Assembly (NCBI RefSeq): GCF_000263715.2
Contig: NZ_CM001514.1
Coordinates: 1,350,936-1,414,935 of the forward strand
DNA from: Pseudomonas synxantha BG33R
GTDB taxonomy: Bacteria; Pseudomonadota; Gammaproteobacteria; Pseudomonadales; Pseudomonadaceae
Length of the DNA stretch: 64,000 nucleotides
Direction of reading: 5' to 3'
Below, piece by piece: positions 48,083 to 57,243 of this stretch (position 1 is the first letter of the stretch; every line of letters begins with the position of its first letter). The notes under the pieces are model-generated. The model had not been told where the DNA came from and made no database searches. It was given only the letters and a program-made list of their open reading frames with translations. Made by a program: the position numbers and the translations under genes.

Positions 48083-48421
48083 ATGAGCACAGAAACTTTC
48101 ACATGGGTGCCCAAGGTGGAGCCCGTCGGCAGCGTCGAGTTTCGTCTTAAGACGGCCAAATTCGGCGATGGCTACCAGCAAACGGCAGCGGACGGGATCA
48201 ACAACAAGACCCAGTCCTGGCCACTGACGTTCGTGGGTGACGAAGCGCGCATCAAAGCGATCGTTGCTTTCCTTGATCGCCATGCCGGCGCCAAGGCGTT
48301 CAACTGGACCGCACCACTGGCAGCGCCTGCGTTGTATCGCTGCAAGGGTTACCAGCCAACGCCCATGGGCGCCGGGCTCTACTCCCTGACGGCAACGTTC
48401 GAGCAAGCCTTCCACCCCTAG
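48083..48421 (+). CDS. F-tailocin minor tail protein, gpM type
   Basis: A 112-residue protein with the Phage_min_tail pattern: TFTWVPKVEPVGSVEFRLKT, AKFGDGYQQTAADGINNKTQ, and LTATFEQAF at the end. The ATG at 48083 has CTGGAGAAAAC upstream. Same length as the prophage copy at 20896. Confidence 0.92.
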   Translation: MSTETFTWVPKVEPVGSVEFRLKTAKFGDGYQQTAADGINNKTQSWPLTFVGDEARIKAIVAFLDRHAGAKAFNWTAPLAAPALYRCKGYQPTPMGAGLYSLTATFEQAFHP

Positions 48422-48432
48422 CGCCGCCTCCA

Positions 48433-48458
48433 CCCCGCCGTAGTGCGGGGTTTTCTTT
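48433..48458 (+). terminator. Hairpin with T-rich tract before gpL
   Basis: CCCCGC / GCGGGG with a 6-nt loop and TTTTCTTT, followed at once by the gpL ribosome-binding site (CCGGAGAATC). Confidence 0.6.
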
Positions 48459-48472
48459 GCCCGGAGAATCAT

Positions 48473-49156
48473 ATGTCCATCACTGCAGATATCCAGACCC
48501 TGGAGCCCGGGGCCTGGGTGGAGCTTTTCGAGCTCGATGCCACCCACCTGGGTGCCGAGTTGTACCGATTTCACGGTTACCCCCAGGAGTCATCGATCTT
48601 CTGGCAGGGCCACGAATATTCACCCTGGCCGATCCAGGCCGAGGGCTTCGAAATGTCGGGGCAGGGCACCCAACCGACGCCGACACTGGCCGTAGGCAAC
48701 GTCGGCGGTTTCATCACGGCGCTGGTGCTGTATTTCGAAGACCTGGTAGGCGCGCGCCTGATCCGCCATCGGACTTTGGCCAAGTACCTCGACGGCCAGC
48801 CCGAAGCTGACCCGGAAGAGGAACTGCCGCCAGACATCTGGTACGTCGAGCGCAAGGTTGCCGAAAGCAGTGAGACGGTGAAGTTCGAACTGGCCAGCGC
48901 GCTGGACTTCAACGGCGTGCAACTGCCCCGTCGACAGATCGTTGCCAACGTATGTTGGTGGCTCAGCTGCGGCGGTTATCGCGGCCCCTATTGCGGCTAC
49001 AACGGCGGCCCGGTGGCGGATGCCAATGACGTGATTGTCACCGACGCGGCCAAGGATAAATGTGGTGGGCGGCTGACCAGCTGCAAGCTGCGTTTCGGCG
49101 AAAACAACCCACTGCCCTACGGCTCATTCCCGGCAGCCGGACTGTTGCGGAGCTGA
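48473..49156 (+). CDS. F-tailocin minor tail protein, gpL type
   Basis: A 227-residue gpL homologue. N-terminal TLEPGAWVELFELDATHLGA barrel, central YLDGQPEADPEEELPPDIW insertion, and the C-terminal cysteine set NVCWWLSCGGYRGPYCGYNG plus KDKCGGRLTSCKL expected to hold an iron-sulphur cluster. Paralogue of 21231. Confidence 0.92.
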   Translation: MSITADIQTLEPGAWVELFELDATHLGAELYRFHGYPQESSIFWQGHEYSPWPIQAEGFEMSGQGTQPTPTLAVGNVGGFITALVLYFEDLVGARLIRHRTLAKYLDGQPEADPEEELPPDIWYVERKVAESSETVKFELASALDFNGVQLPRRQIVANVCWWLSCGGYRGPYCGYNGGPVADANDVIVTDAAKDKCGGRLTSCKLRFGENNPLPYGSFPAAGLLRS

Positions 49157-49158
49157 GC

Positions 49159-49932
49159 ATGAACAAGACCAACCTGGCGGCGATTGCCCGGCACGCCGTG
49201 GCCGCGTATCCCCATGAGTGCTGCGGCCTGCTGATTCGTGAAGGGCGCAAGCGTGTGTATGTGCCGTGTCGAAATACGGCGAGCACGCCCAGCGAACATT
49301 TTCGTCTGGCGCCCGAGGACTACGCTGGCGCCGAAGAGCGGGGCGAGATTCTCGCGGTGGTGCACAGCCATCCGGATTGTCCGGCGACACCCAGTGAAGC
49401 AGACCGCGTGGCGTGCGAAGCCTCCGGGTTGCCCTGGCACATTGTTGAAGTACGCACCGACGACGACGGACAGGTGCGTACCGGTGAATGGGCCAGTTGC
49501 ACGCCAAACGGCTACCAGGCGCCCCTGATCGGTCGTGCCTTCGCCCACGGCGTGCATGACTGCCTGAGCATCATCCTCGACTACTACCGGCGCGAGCTGG
49601 GCATCGAGCTTGGCGACTATCAGCGTGAAGACGGTTGGTGGGACAAGGGCGGCAACCTCTACCTGGACAACCTGCCGGCCGCCGGTTTCGTGCAGGTCAG
49701 CCAACTGCAACAGGGCGATATCGTGCTGATGCAGATCCGGTCGCCAGTGCCCAACCATGCCGCGATCTACCTGGCCGACGGCGTGCTGCAAAGCGAACCC
49801 GAGCATTACCCGGCCCCAGGTTCCATCCTGCACCACCTGTATGGTCGCGACAGCAAGCGCGATACCTACGGTGGCTATTGGGGCGAGGTGACGGTCAGCT
49901 ATTGGCGACATGGCCTGCGGGCCAAACACTAA
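49159..49932 (+). CDS. F-tailocin tip peptidase, gpK type (JAMM plus NlpC/P60)
   Basis: A 257-residue protein from the ATG at 49159, 2 bp after gpL; the longer frame overlaps gpL. JAMM domain with PHECCGLL and VHSHPDCPATPSEAD; NlpC/P60 domain with GVHDCLSIILDYYR (Cys) and PNHAAIYLADGVL (His). Both active sites intact. It would help the non-contractile particle cross or loosen the wall. Confidence 0.92.
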   Translation: MNKTNLAAIARHAVAAYPHECCGLLIREGRKRVYVPCRNTASTPSEHFRLAPEDYAGAEERGEILAVVHSHPDCPATPSEADRVACEASGLPWHIVEVRTDDDGQVRTGEWASCTPNGYQAPLIGRAFAHGVHDCLSIILDYYRRELGIELGDYQREDGWWDKGGNLYLDNLPAAGFVQVSQLQQGDIVLMQIRSPVPNHAAIYLADGVLQSEPEHYPAPGSILHHLYGRDSKRDTYGGYWGEVTVSYWRHGLRAKH

Positions 49933-49965
49933 CCACATCGGCGGATCATTCGCCTGGAGGATGCC

Positions 49966-50595
49966 ATGCATCATGAAAAAGTCAGGACGGTGCGCCTCTA
50001 CGGCAGCCTGGGCGCGAGCTTCGGGCGTGTGCATCGGCTGGCGGTGAGCAATGCTTCGGAAGCGATCCATGCGCTGTGCATTCTGGTGCCGGGGTTCGAG
50101 CGTTTCTTGATGGAGTCCAAGGACCGGGGCGTGACGTATTCGATTTTCCTGGGCCGCGACAACATTGGCCAGGATCGCCTCAAGGCACCTCCAGGCGCTG
50201 CGGATATCCGTATCGCACCGGTGCTGATGGGCAGCAAGCGCGCAGGGTCGATGCAAACCATTATTGGTGTGGCGCTGATTGTGGCTGCGTCGTACTTCTC
50301 TGGCGGTCTGGCCTCGGGCAGTTCCTCTGCCTTGATCGGTGCTTCATCCACCACCGGTTGGACCTTCGCCGCGAGCATGGGGATTTCCATGGCCATGGGT
50401 GGCGTCGCGCAGTTGATGTCACCCATGGCCAAAGGCCTGGGCACCATGGACCGTCCGGAAAACCGTGCGAGTTACAGCTTTAATGGGCCGGTCAATACCA
50501 GCATTCAAGGCAGCCCGGTGGGTCTGCTTTATGGTCAGTTGACGGTAGGCAGCGCGGTAATCAGCGCAGGCATTTATGCACAGGACCAACTATGA
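49966..50595 (+). CDS. F-tailocin gpI, first copy
   Basis: A 209-residue gpI: VRTVRLYGSLGASFGRVHRL, a glycine/alanine-rich central hydrophobic region (about 90-145), and the ending YSFNGPVNTSIQGSPVGLLY ... AVISAGIYAQDQL. CTGGAGG precedes the ATG. It overlaps the second gpI gene by 4 bases. In lambda, gpI is an assembly factor for the gpJ tip. Confidence 0.9.
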   Translation: MHHEKVRTVRLYGSLGASFGRVHRLAVSNASEAIHALCILVPGFERFLMESKDRGVTYSIFLGRDNIGQDRLKAPPGAADIRIAPVLMGSKRAGSMQTIIGVALIVAASYFSGGLASGSSSALIGASSTTGWTFAASMGISMAMGGVAQLMSPMAKGLGTMDRPENRASYSFNGPVNTSIQGSPVGLLYGQLTVGSAVISAGIYAQDQL

Positions 50596-51251
50596 GGAAG
50601 ATTGCGGTGACTCCCTATTCCCCAACGTGCGTGCCAGCCATACAACAAGCCGCCACTGAAAAGGTGCGCACGGTTCGCCTGTACGGCGTGCTGGGTGCGC
50701 GCTTTGGCAGAGTACATCGATTGGCGGTCAGTAGCGTTTCAGAAGCCATCCGGGCCCTGAGCATCCTCCTGCCTGGCTTTGAACGTTTCCTGATGGAATC
50801 CAAAGACAACGGGCTGACCTATTCGGTGTTCATGGGCAAGCAAAACATTGCCCAGGAGCGCCTCAGTGCCCCTGTCGGCGATGATGACATCCGCCTGGCG
50901 CCGGTGCTGATCGGCAGCAAGCGCGCAGGTGCCCTGCAGACCATTGTCGGTGCGGTGCTGATCGTCGTTGGCGCGATTATCACGGGCGGCACCTTTGGTG
51001 CCGGCGCACCGTTTGGTTCGAGTCTGATCATGATGGGCGCCTCCATGGTAATGGGCGGGGTAATGCAAATGTTGTCACCCGTACCCAAGGGCCTGGCGGC
51101 GCAAGATGGCCCCAACAACCGCGCCAGCTACAGCTTCAACGGCCCGGTCAACACCAGTGCCCAGGGCAACCCGGTCGGCCTGCTTTACGGCCAACTGATC
51201 GTCGGCAGCTCCGTGATCAGCGCCGGGATCTACACCCAGGATCAACTCTAA
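50592..51251 (+). CDS. F-tailocin gpI, second tandem copy
   Basis: A 219-residue paralogue of the preceding gene, with a 20-residue N-terminal extension and then the same blocks: VRTVRLYGVLGARFGRVHRL, LLPGFERFLMESKDNGLTYS, and the ending VISAGIYTQDQL. The first and last thirds are nearly the same as in the first copy while the hydrophobic centre differs, which indicates an old tandem duplication. Whether both are needed is unknown. Confidence 0.9.
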   Translation: MRKIAVTPYSPTCVPAIQQAATEKVRTVRLYGVLGARFGRVHRLAVSSVSEAIRALSILLPGFERFLMESKDNGLTYSVFMGKQNIAQERLSAPVGDDDIRLAPVLIGSKRAGALQTIVGAVLIVVGAIITGGTFGAGAPFGSSLIMMGASMVMGGVMQMLSPVPKGLAAQDGPNNRASYSFNGPVNTSAQGNPVGLLYGQLIVGSSVISAGIYTQDQL

Positions 51252-51270
51252 CGTTCCTGCTCTTCAACCA

Positions 51271-51294
51271 GCCCGCCGCGTGCGGGCTTTATTT
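51271..51294 (+). terminator. Hairpin with T-rich tract before gpJ
   Basis: GCCCGC / GCGGGC with a CGCGT loop and TTTATTT, followed by the CGCCTGAAGGAAAGCC start region of gpJ. Confidence 0.6.
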
Positions 51295-51310
51295 CGCCTG
51301 AAGGAAAGCC

Positions 51311-54300
51311 ATGACTGACCTCACTCTCGCTGGCAGCAAAGGCGGCGCGTCCAAGCCCCGTCCCTCCGTGGAGGCGCCAGACAGCCTGCAAAGTACGGCC
51401 TATGCCCGTATCCTCGATCTCGTCAGCGAAGGCGAGATTGTCGGTTTGAAAAACGATAAGCGCTCGGTGTTTCTCGACGAGACCCCGCTGGCCAACGCCG
51501 ATGGCAGCCTCAACTTCAGTGGCGTGACCCTCGACACCCGCAATGGCAGCCAGGACCAGTCACACATCCCTGGCTTCCCGGCAGTGGAAAACGAAAGCCC
51601 GGTGTCCATCGAGCTGCGCAGCGATCAGCCCTGGACCAAGTCCTACTCCAACCTGCAATTGTCGGCAGTGCGGATACGCCTGGCGGTCACGCGACTGTCG
51701 CAGACCAACACCAGCAATGGCGACACCAACGGTTATACAGTGCAGTACGCCATTGACCTGTCTACCGACGGCGGTGCGTTTACAGAGGTGCTGGCCGCCG
51801 CGTTCAGCGGTAAAACCACCACCAAGTACGAACGTTCCCACCGCGTTGACTTGCCCCCTGCCAAAGTGGGCTGGGCCCTGCGCGTGCGGCGGATCACACC
51901 GAACTCCACCAGTGGCGCGATTGCCGATACCACCACCGTGGAGTCTTCCACTGAGGTGATTGATGCCAAGCTGCGCTACCCGGGCTCGGCGTTGATCGGT
52001 CTGCAATTCGATGCCGCGCAATTCCAGTCGATCCCCTCGCGCTCTTTCGAACTGCGTGGGCGAATTATCAAGGTGCCGAGTAACTACGACCCGCAAACCC
52101 GTGTGTACAGCGGCGTGTGGGACGGCACGTTCAAATCCGCCTGGACCGACAATCCGGCATGGATTTACTACGATCTGCTGTTGCACCAACGCTATGGCCT
52201 GGGCCACCTGCTCAACGCCGGCCAAGTGGACAAGTGGGAGCTGTACCGCATCGGCCAGTACTGCGACCAGCCGGTGTCCGACGGCAAGGGCGGCACCGAA
52301 CCGCGCTTCACCTGCAACCTGTACCTGTCGGTGCGCGCCGACGCCTTGAAGGTGCTGCAAGACCTGGCGACCACCTTCCGTGGCATGTCCTATTGGGGCG
52401 CGGGTTCGGTGATGGCGGTGGCGGACATGCCGGAAGACCCGGTCTACACCTACTCCAACGCCAACGTCATCGGCGGCCAATTCATCTACGGCGGCTCGGC
52501 GAAAAAGACCCGCTACACCGTCGCCCTGGTCAGTTGGAATGACCCGACGGATTTCTATCGCCAGAAGGTGCAGTACGTCGACGACGCCGAAGGCATCGCG
52601 CGCTATGGCATCCAGCAAACCGAAATCAGTGCCACCGGTTGTACCTCCCAGGCGCAAGCCCAACGCATCGGCAAATGGGCGTTGCTGACCAACCGTCTGG
52701 AAACCGAAAGCGTAACCTTCTCGGTTGGCCTCGACGGCACCCTGGCCCGCCCCGGCCAGATCATCCGCGTGGCCGACAACGACCGCGCCGGCCGCCGCAT
52801 TGGCGGGCGCCTGCGTGCTGCCACACTCGACAGCCTGACCCTGGATGCCGAAGTCACCGCCACTGCCGGCGACACCATCACCCTGGTAATGCCCAACGGC
52901 AAGGCGGTGTCCCGGGCGGTCAAGTCCGTCAGCGCCGCAGGTGCGGATGAGCAGTTGGTAGTGCTGCAAACCAGGCTCGACGAACTCCCGCCGGCCCAAT
53001 CGATCTGGGCTATCGATTCGGCGACCCTGGCTTTGCAACAGTTTCGCGTACTGTCGATATCCGAAGACTTTTCGGATGACGAAATCAAATACAGCCTCAG
53101 CGCGGTCAAGCACGTACCGAGCAAATTTGCCGCCATCGACAACGGCGCCAAAATCGACAGCCCGCCGATCACCGTGATCCCGCCGAGCGTGCAAGCAGCA
53201 CCTACCGGCGTGACGGTCAGCAATGACCATTTCGTCGAGCAAGGCAGTGCGGTCAATGTCATGACCATCGAGTGGCAGCGGGCGGCCAATGCCATCGCCT
53301 ATGAGGCTTACTGGCGCAAGAACGACGGTGAGTGGGTCTACGCTGGCCGCACGGGCGGCAGTTCTATCGAGGTGTCCGGCATTTATGCCGGGCGTTATGT
53401 GGCCAAGGTGCGGGCGATCAACGCGCTGGATATCGGCTCCCTGTATAGCGAGTCCGTGGAGACCGTCCTTAACGGCAAGACCACACTGCCGCCGACCGTG
53501 GCAGCGCTGACGACGGAGTCGTTGGTGTTTGCGATCAAGGTCAAATGGCAGATTCCGCAGGGGGTGAGCACAGCGGATTTGCAGCGCACGGAGATCTGGT
53601 ACGGGAAAACCGCTGATTTGGCGATGGCAACCAAGCTGGGGGATTACGCCTATCCGCAGACCGATTTGACCATGATGGGGCTGGCGGCGGGGACGTCGTT
53701 GTTTTTCTGGGCACGGTTGGTGGATCGCACGGGCAATATCGGGCCGTGGTTTCCAAGCGGGTCGGGCGTCAACGGGCAAGCGAGTTCGGATGCGTCGCCG
53801 ATTCTGGATCTGATCGCAGGGCAAATCAGCGAGACGGAACTGGGCAAGCACTTGCTCGACCGTATCGAGTTGATTGATGGATCTGGCTCGGGTTCGGTCA
53901 ACGACCGATTGGACAATACCCGTAAAGAACTGCAAGCACTGGTTGATCAAGTCACGGATGCGTTGCTGTACGACGCGGCCAGGGCATATGCCAGTGGCGA
54001 GTTTGTACGCCAGGAGAGTCATCTTTACCAGGCTATCCAGGCAGTACCGGCTAACAGCCCACCGCCTAACGCGGCTTATTGGCTGGACATTGGCTCCCTG
54101 GTGCAAACCAGCAATGCACTGGCGTTGCAGATCCAGCAGAACAAAACGGCGATTGAGACGGTGGACGGCAAGGTCACCAGTACTGCCCAGAAAACCGACG
54201 GGGTGTATGCCCAGGTCAACCCGAAGATGGCAGGTGACGAGCAAACCTCATTCGCGGGCGATGACGTTTCCATGGCTGGCACTTGGTCGGTGATGTCGGC

Positions 54301-55135
54301 GATTGCCGAGGGTGATATTGCCCAGGCGATGAAGACGGATGCGTTGGAGGTGAGGGTCAATCAGAACCGAGCCAGTATTACCACCGTAGACAGCGCTTCT
54401 GCTTCCCGGGATGAAGCCCTTGCCCAGCGGGTTACGCGGCTGGATGCAAGGGTCAGTCAGAACCAGGCCAGTATCACCAACGTAGACAGCGCTTCTGCCT
54501 CCCGAGATGAAGCCCTTGGCCAGCGGGTTACGCAGCTGGATGCAAAGGTCAATAACAACTCGGCATCGATCGATACGCGACTGACGACCTTGGCCACTGC
54601 GGATAAAACGCTGGCCCAAAGCATTGAAACGGTACAGACCAAAGTTAACCAACAGTCAGTGAGTATCCAGACCAATGCCTCGGCGATTGCGGATACCAAT
54701 GGGAAGTTGGCGGCGAATTGGTCAGTGCGGATGCAAGTTGCTGCGGGTGGTGGTTATAAGTTCGCCGGTATTGGGTTGGGCATCGAGAATGGTCCAGGTG
54801 GGTTGCAAAGTCAGTTTCTGATTTCAGCGGATCAGTTTGCGATTTATAACGAAAATACCCCGGGTAAGCCGACAACGCCCTTCGCAGTCAGGGGGACTGA
54901 GACGTTTATCGATAGTGCATTCATTCAGAACGGCACGATCACTAACGCCAAAATTGGTCAGGTTATTCAGTCCAATGATTATCAGCCGGGTGTCCGTGGT
55001 TGGAAGCTTGACAAGGCGGGGGGGTTGGAACTTAACGGGGTAGGGGGCGGTGGCCGGATGACCATCAGCAATCAATTGGTTCAAGTGTTTGATGCTAACC
55101 AGGTATTGCGTGTTCGATTCGGGATCTGGGGTTAA
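51311..55135 (+). CDS. F-tailocin central tip protein, gpJ type
   Basis: A 1274-residue gpJ. It follows the prophage gpJ through the first 900 residues: GSKGGASKPRPSVEAPDSLQ, LDLVSEGEIVGLKNDKRSVF, LLLHQRYGLGHLLNAGQVDK, FSVGLDGTLARPGQIIRVAD and fibronectin-like modules (about 640-860). The stalk (about 890-1150) contains a 32-residue repeat, and the tip domain ends around IQSNDYQPGVRGWKLDKAGG. It should determine target range together with the fibres downstream. AAGGAAAGCC precedes the ATG. Confidence 0.93.
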   Translation: MTDLTLAGSKGGASKPRPSVEAPDSLQSTAYARILDLVSEGEIVGLKNDKRSVFLDETPLANADGSLNFSGVTLDTRNGSQDQSHIPGFPAVENESPVSIELRSDQPWTKSYSNLQLSAVRIRLAVTRLSQTNTSNGDTNGYTVQYAIDLSTDGGAFTEVLAAAFSGKTTTKYERSHRVDLPPAKVGWALRVRRITPNSTSGAIADTTTVESSTEVIDAKLRYPGSALIGLQFDAAQFQSIPSRSFELRGRIIKVPSNYDPQTRVYSGVWDGTFKSAWTDNPAWIYYDLLLHQRYGLGHLLNAGQVDKWELYRIGQYCDQPVSDGKGGTEPRFTCNLYLSVRADALKVLQDLATTFRGMSYWGAGSVMAVADMPEDPVYTYSNANVIGGQFIYGGSAKKTRYTVALVSWNDPTDFYRQKVQYVDDAEGIARYGIQQTEISATGCTSQAQAQRIGKWALLTNRLETESVTFSVGLDGTLARPGQIIRVADNDRAGRRIGGRLRAATLDSLTLDAEVTATAGDTITLVMPNGKAVSRAVKSVSAAGADEQLVVLQTRLDELPPAQSIWAIDSATLALQQFRVLSISEDFSDDEIKYSLSAVKHVPSKFAAIDNGAKIDSPPITVIPPSVQAAPTGVTVSNDHFVEQGSAVNVMTIEWQRAANAIAYEAYWRKNDGEWVYAGRTGGSSIEVSGIYAGRYVAKVRAINALDIGSLYSESVETVLNGKTTLPPTVAALTTESLVFAIKVKWQIPQGVSTADLQRTEIWYGKTADLAMATKLGDYAYPQTDLTMMGLAAGTSLFFWARLVDRTGNIGPWFPSGSGVNGQASSDASPILDLIAGQISETELGKHLLDRIELIDGSGSGSVNDRLDNTRKELQALVDQVTDALLYDAARAYASGEFVRQESHLYQAIQAVPANSPPPNAAYWLDIGSLVQTSNALALQIQQNKTAIETVDGKVTSTAQKTDGVYAQVNPKMAGDEQTSFAGDDVSMAGTWSVMSAIAEGDIAQAMKTDALEVRVNQNRASITTVDSASASRDEALAQRVTRLDARVSQNQASITNVDSASASRDEALGQRVTQLDAKVNNNSASIDTRLTTLATADKTLAQSIETVQTKVNQQSVSIQTNASAIADTNGKLAANWSVRMQVAAGGGYKFAGIGLGIENGPGGLQSQFLISADQFAIYNENTPGKPTTPFAVRGTETFIDSAFIQNGTITNAKIGQVIQSNDYQPGVRGWKLDKAGGLELNGVGGGGRMTISNQLVQVFDANQVLRVRFGIWG
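54355..54546 (+). repeat. 96-bp tandem repeat in the gpJ stalk
   Basis: Two nearly identical 96-bp units (54355-54450 and 54451-54546) encode 32-residue helical repeats containing SITxVDSASASRDEALxQRV; a third, diverged unit follows in the same register. Period 32 keeps the reading frame, so copy number can change stalk length. Confidence 0.8.
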
Positions 55136-55163
55136 TCACCAACCCATCAACAGGAGAGAGGCT

Positions 55164-55433
55164 ATGGCAGCAGGATTTCAAGCGTTCAATGCACAGGGCG
55201 GAGTGCTGGTCGATGTAAATACTCGGCTTGCCCGGGTCATTGGCAGAATAAGCAGCGGCACGGGAGCAGGTTCGTTGGTGGTCGATGCATTTGCCCAAGG
55301 TCGTCCTTGGTATATGGTCACACTTGAGGCCGGCATCAATGTTACTGATGGGCCCCAATGCCGTATTTCGCAGAACACCTTGATGTGGAGTGCCTCTGTC
55401 AATCCAGGGCTTATTACGTACGGTATTTCATGA
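55164..55433 (+). CDS. Small protein after gpJ, tip-associated, unknown
   Basis: An 89-residue beta-rich protein from the ATG at 55164 (CAGGAGAG site). The start MAAGFQAFNAQGGVLVDVNT is similar in pattern to the next gene (MAIGFQVLNDDRSVLLDQNF), so the two share an N-terminal module. Position matches the small gene at 27278 in the prophage. Probably a tip decoration protein. Confidence 0.65.
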   Translation: MAAGFQAFNAQGGVLVDVNTRLARVIGRISSGTGAGSLVVDAFAQGRPWYMVTLEAGINVTDGPQCRISQNTLMWSASVNPGLITYGIS

Positions 55434-56143
55434 TGGCTATTGGCTTTCAAGTTTTAAACGATGACCGTAGTGTCCTCCTTGATCAAAACTTTAAAACCTA
55501 CGGTTTTGTGAGTAAGACAACTCAGGTGAGTACTGCCACCAGCAGTAACCCGGCGTGGGGGCAGTACTTGGATGTCTGGATACCGGATGCCGAGGAAATT
55601 GTGGCTGTACGCGCCCAGAATGAAGCTCACTCAGTGTGCCTGGCGAATGTATCGCGCAGTGGCGGCGGTTACATCCAGCGTTACGTCACGGATGGTTCAA
55701 CGATCGTCAACTTGGATGTATATCGTTTCCGGCCGGGCGTGTCTGCGGGAGGTGCCTTTGGCATGCAGATATTCAATGACCATGGCGAGTTGGTGTATGA
55801 CGCGACGACGCCTCAGTTAATTGTAAGAGACGTATTGGTCGGAACGGATAATTTTGAGGCGGTGGTCGGCGATCATAATTATGAAGCAGGCAAGAAATAT
55901 GCAGTTGTGTTTGGAGGCCGATGTGGGCGAAGTTGGCGCACCACGCAATTTACAGGTGGCGGTGGGAACTTTAGGATTAATGAGTATGCGAGCACCAACT
56001 TCTTCACTCACGGCCCAGGTAAAATAAATTTCAAGGTCAAATATTATTATTATTTTGGTTATACCAAGCAGCATCAGGTGAAAGAGTTTAATTATCGAGC
56101 TGAAGCCTACAGCTACCTCGTAGTAGACGTAAGCGGGATATGA
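55433..56143 (+). CDS. Tip-associated protein with shared N-terminal module, unknown
   Basis: A 236-residue protein. The ATG at 55433 overlaps the previous stop (an ATG one codon earlier is possible). The N-terminal about 35 residues resemble the preceding protein. The rest is beta-rich and aromatic (KINFKVKYYYYFGYTKQ near 205) with GC falling toward the 3' end, a sign of exchanged sequence. It occupies the same position as the gene at 27583. No domain recognised. Confidence 0.65.
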   Translation: MAIGFQVLNDDRSVLLDQNFKTYGFVSKTTQVSTATSSNPAWGQYLDVWIPDAEEIVAVRAQNEAHSVCLANVSRSGGGYIQRYVTDGSTIVNLDVYRFRPGVSAGGAFGMQIFNDHGELVYDATTPQLIVRDVLVGTDNFEAVVGDHNYEAGKKYAVVFGGRCGRSWRTTQFTGGGGNFRINEYASTNFFTHGPGKINFKVKYYYYFGYTKQHQVKEFNYRAEAYSYLVVDVSGI

Positions 56144-56209
56144 CTACGAGAGATAACAAGATAAGGATATTGCTGAGCTTGAAATGGATTTTCAATTTGG
56201 AGGTGAAGG

Positions 56210-57241
56210 ATGTCACGACAAGAAATTGATCTCGGTACGCGCCCCAGCGGCGTAGGGGGTGATACTCCGCGTAGCGCTAACTTTAAAATCAACGCAATGA
56301 CTCAAGAGCTATATAGCCGGATGGATGCACTTGGCTCGGCGGCTTCCGGCATATTGACGACAAGCGCCGATGACCATACTCCAGGCCGAGTCGTTCGCGT
56401 GGGCGACTTCGGCGTGGGTGCCTACAATCCCCTCCCGGAAGCAGACCTTGATGGTGTGCGCAAAGCGGGCACCTATTATTCAATATCCGGCTTGCATACC
56501 CCCACAGGCCAAAACGGTTGGTTGACCGTCAATGAGGCCGGCGCCGGCTATACCATGCAAGAGTACTTCGTCGTCAACGACGCTTCGAGGTGGGTTCGTG
56601 TGGAGGTTGTGGGTGTTTGGCAACCCTGGCAAAAAGTCCTCACCGACGGCCCGGGCCTGGCTTCCACCCAGCAACGGCTGGGTCTCAAGTCGCGTGCCTT
56701 CCAGGCCGATGGTGAGCGCCTGCTTGGGCAAAACACCACGGAGGCGGGGAGGGCCAGTGGTTCTCTGGTTTCCTCGCTGACCATCCACACCACCATGCCC
56801 TACACCGAGAGCGAGTCACCGTTGATTCGGTGTGTGGGCTGCATAAACGGCTACACGTCGCCATTTACGCTCGACCTGTCCTGGTACTACTACCAAGGCT
56901 CGTTCAATTCCGGCGTTGCGCTGTTGAATGCGGCATCCCCGGCCATCGGCAGCGTGCAAAGCGGTGCATCGTTGAAAGTCAGCGTATACCGCCGTCCAGA
57001 GACCGGCCTGATGTCCATTTACATCGGTTTTCCCGGAGTGGTCTACCTGCCCCGGTTTGCGATGTACTCAATTCAGACCGGCACCCTTGAAGTGCCTGCA
57101 GCCTTTGCATCGAACTGGATCACGGAGGCGGACATCGCACCGCCTACCGCCGGCATGAACATGGGCGCGCTGAATGTCATCACCACTCTGAACACGGCCA
57201 ACTGCGCAAAGCAGGCCGATGGCTCGATAAAGGCGATTTGA
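56210..57241 (+). CDS. F-tailocin tail fibre A
   Basis: A 343-residue fibre (GGAGGTGAAGG site). The N-terminal segment SRQEIDLGTRPSGVGGDTPR and KINAMTQELYSRM is an attachment module shared with fibre B at 57641. A pyocin-knob-like domain follows (about 85-150; NEAGAGYTMQEYFVVND, then WQPWQKVLTDG), then a distinct C-terminal receptor domain ending CAKQADGSIKAI. Its small partner is encoded next. Confidence 0.82.
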   Translation: MSRQEIDLGTRPSGVGGDTPRSANFKINAMTQELYSRMDALGSAASGILTTSADDHTPGRVVRVGDFGVGAYNPLPEADLDGVRKAGTYYSISGLHTPTGQNGWLTVNEAGAGYTMQEYFVVNDASRWVRVEVVGVWQPWQKVLTDGPGLASTQQRLGLKSRAFQADGERLLGQNTTEAGRASGSLVSSLTIHTTMPYTESESPLIRCVGCINGYTSPFTLDLSWYYYQGSFNSGVALLNAASPAIGSVQSGASLKVSVYRRPETGLMSIYIGFPGVVYLPRFAMYSIQTGTLEVPAAFASNWITEADIAPPTAGMNMGALNVITTLNTANCAKQADGSIKAI

Positions 57242-57243
57242 AA

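Noticed and set aside
51560..54244. Very long open frame (894 codons) on the minus strand opposite gpJ
   Set aside because: It is exactly antisense to a clear gpJ gene, has no ribosome-binding site, and its composition (His/Arg/Gln-rich) is that of a GC-rich shadow frame.
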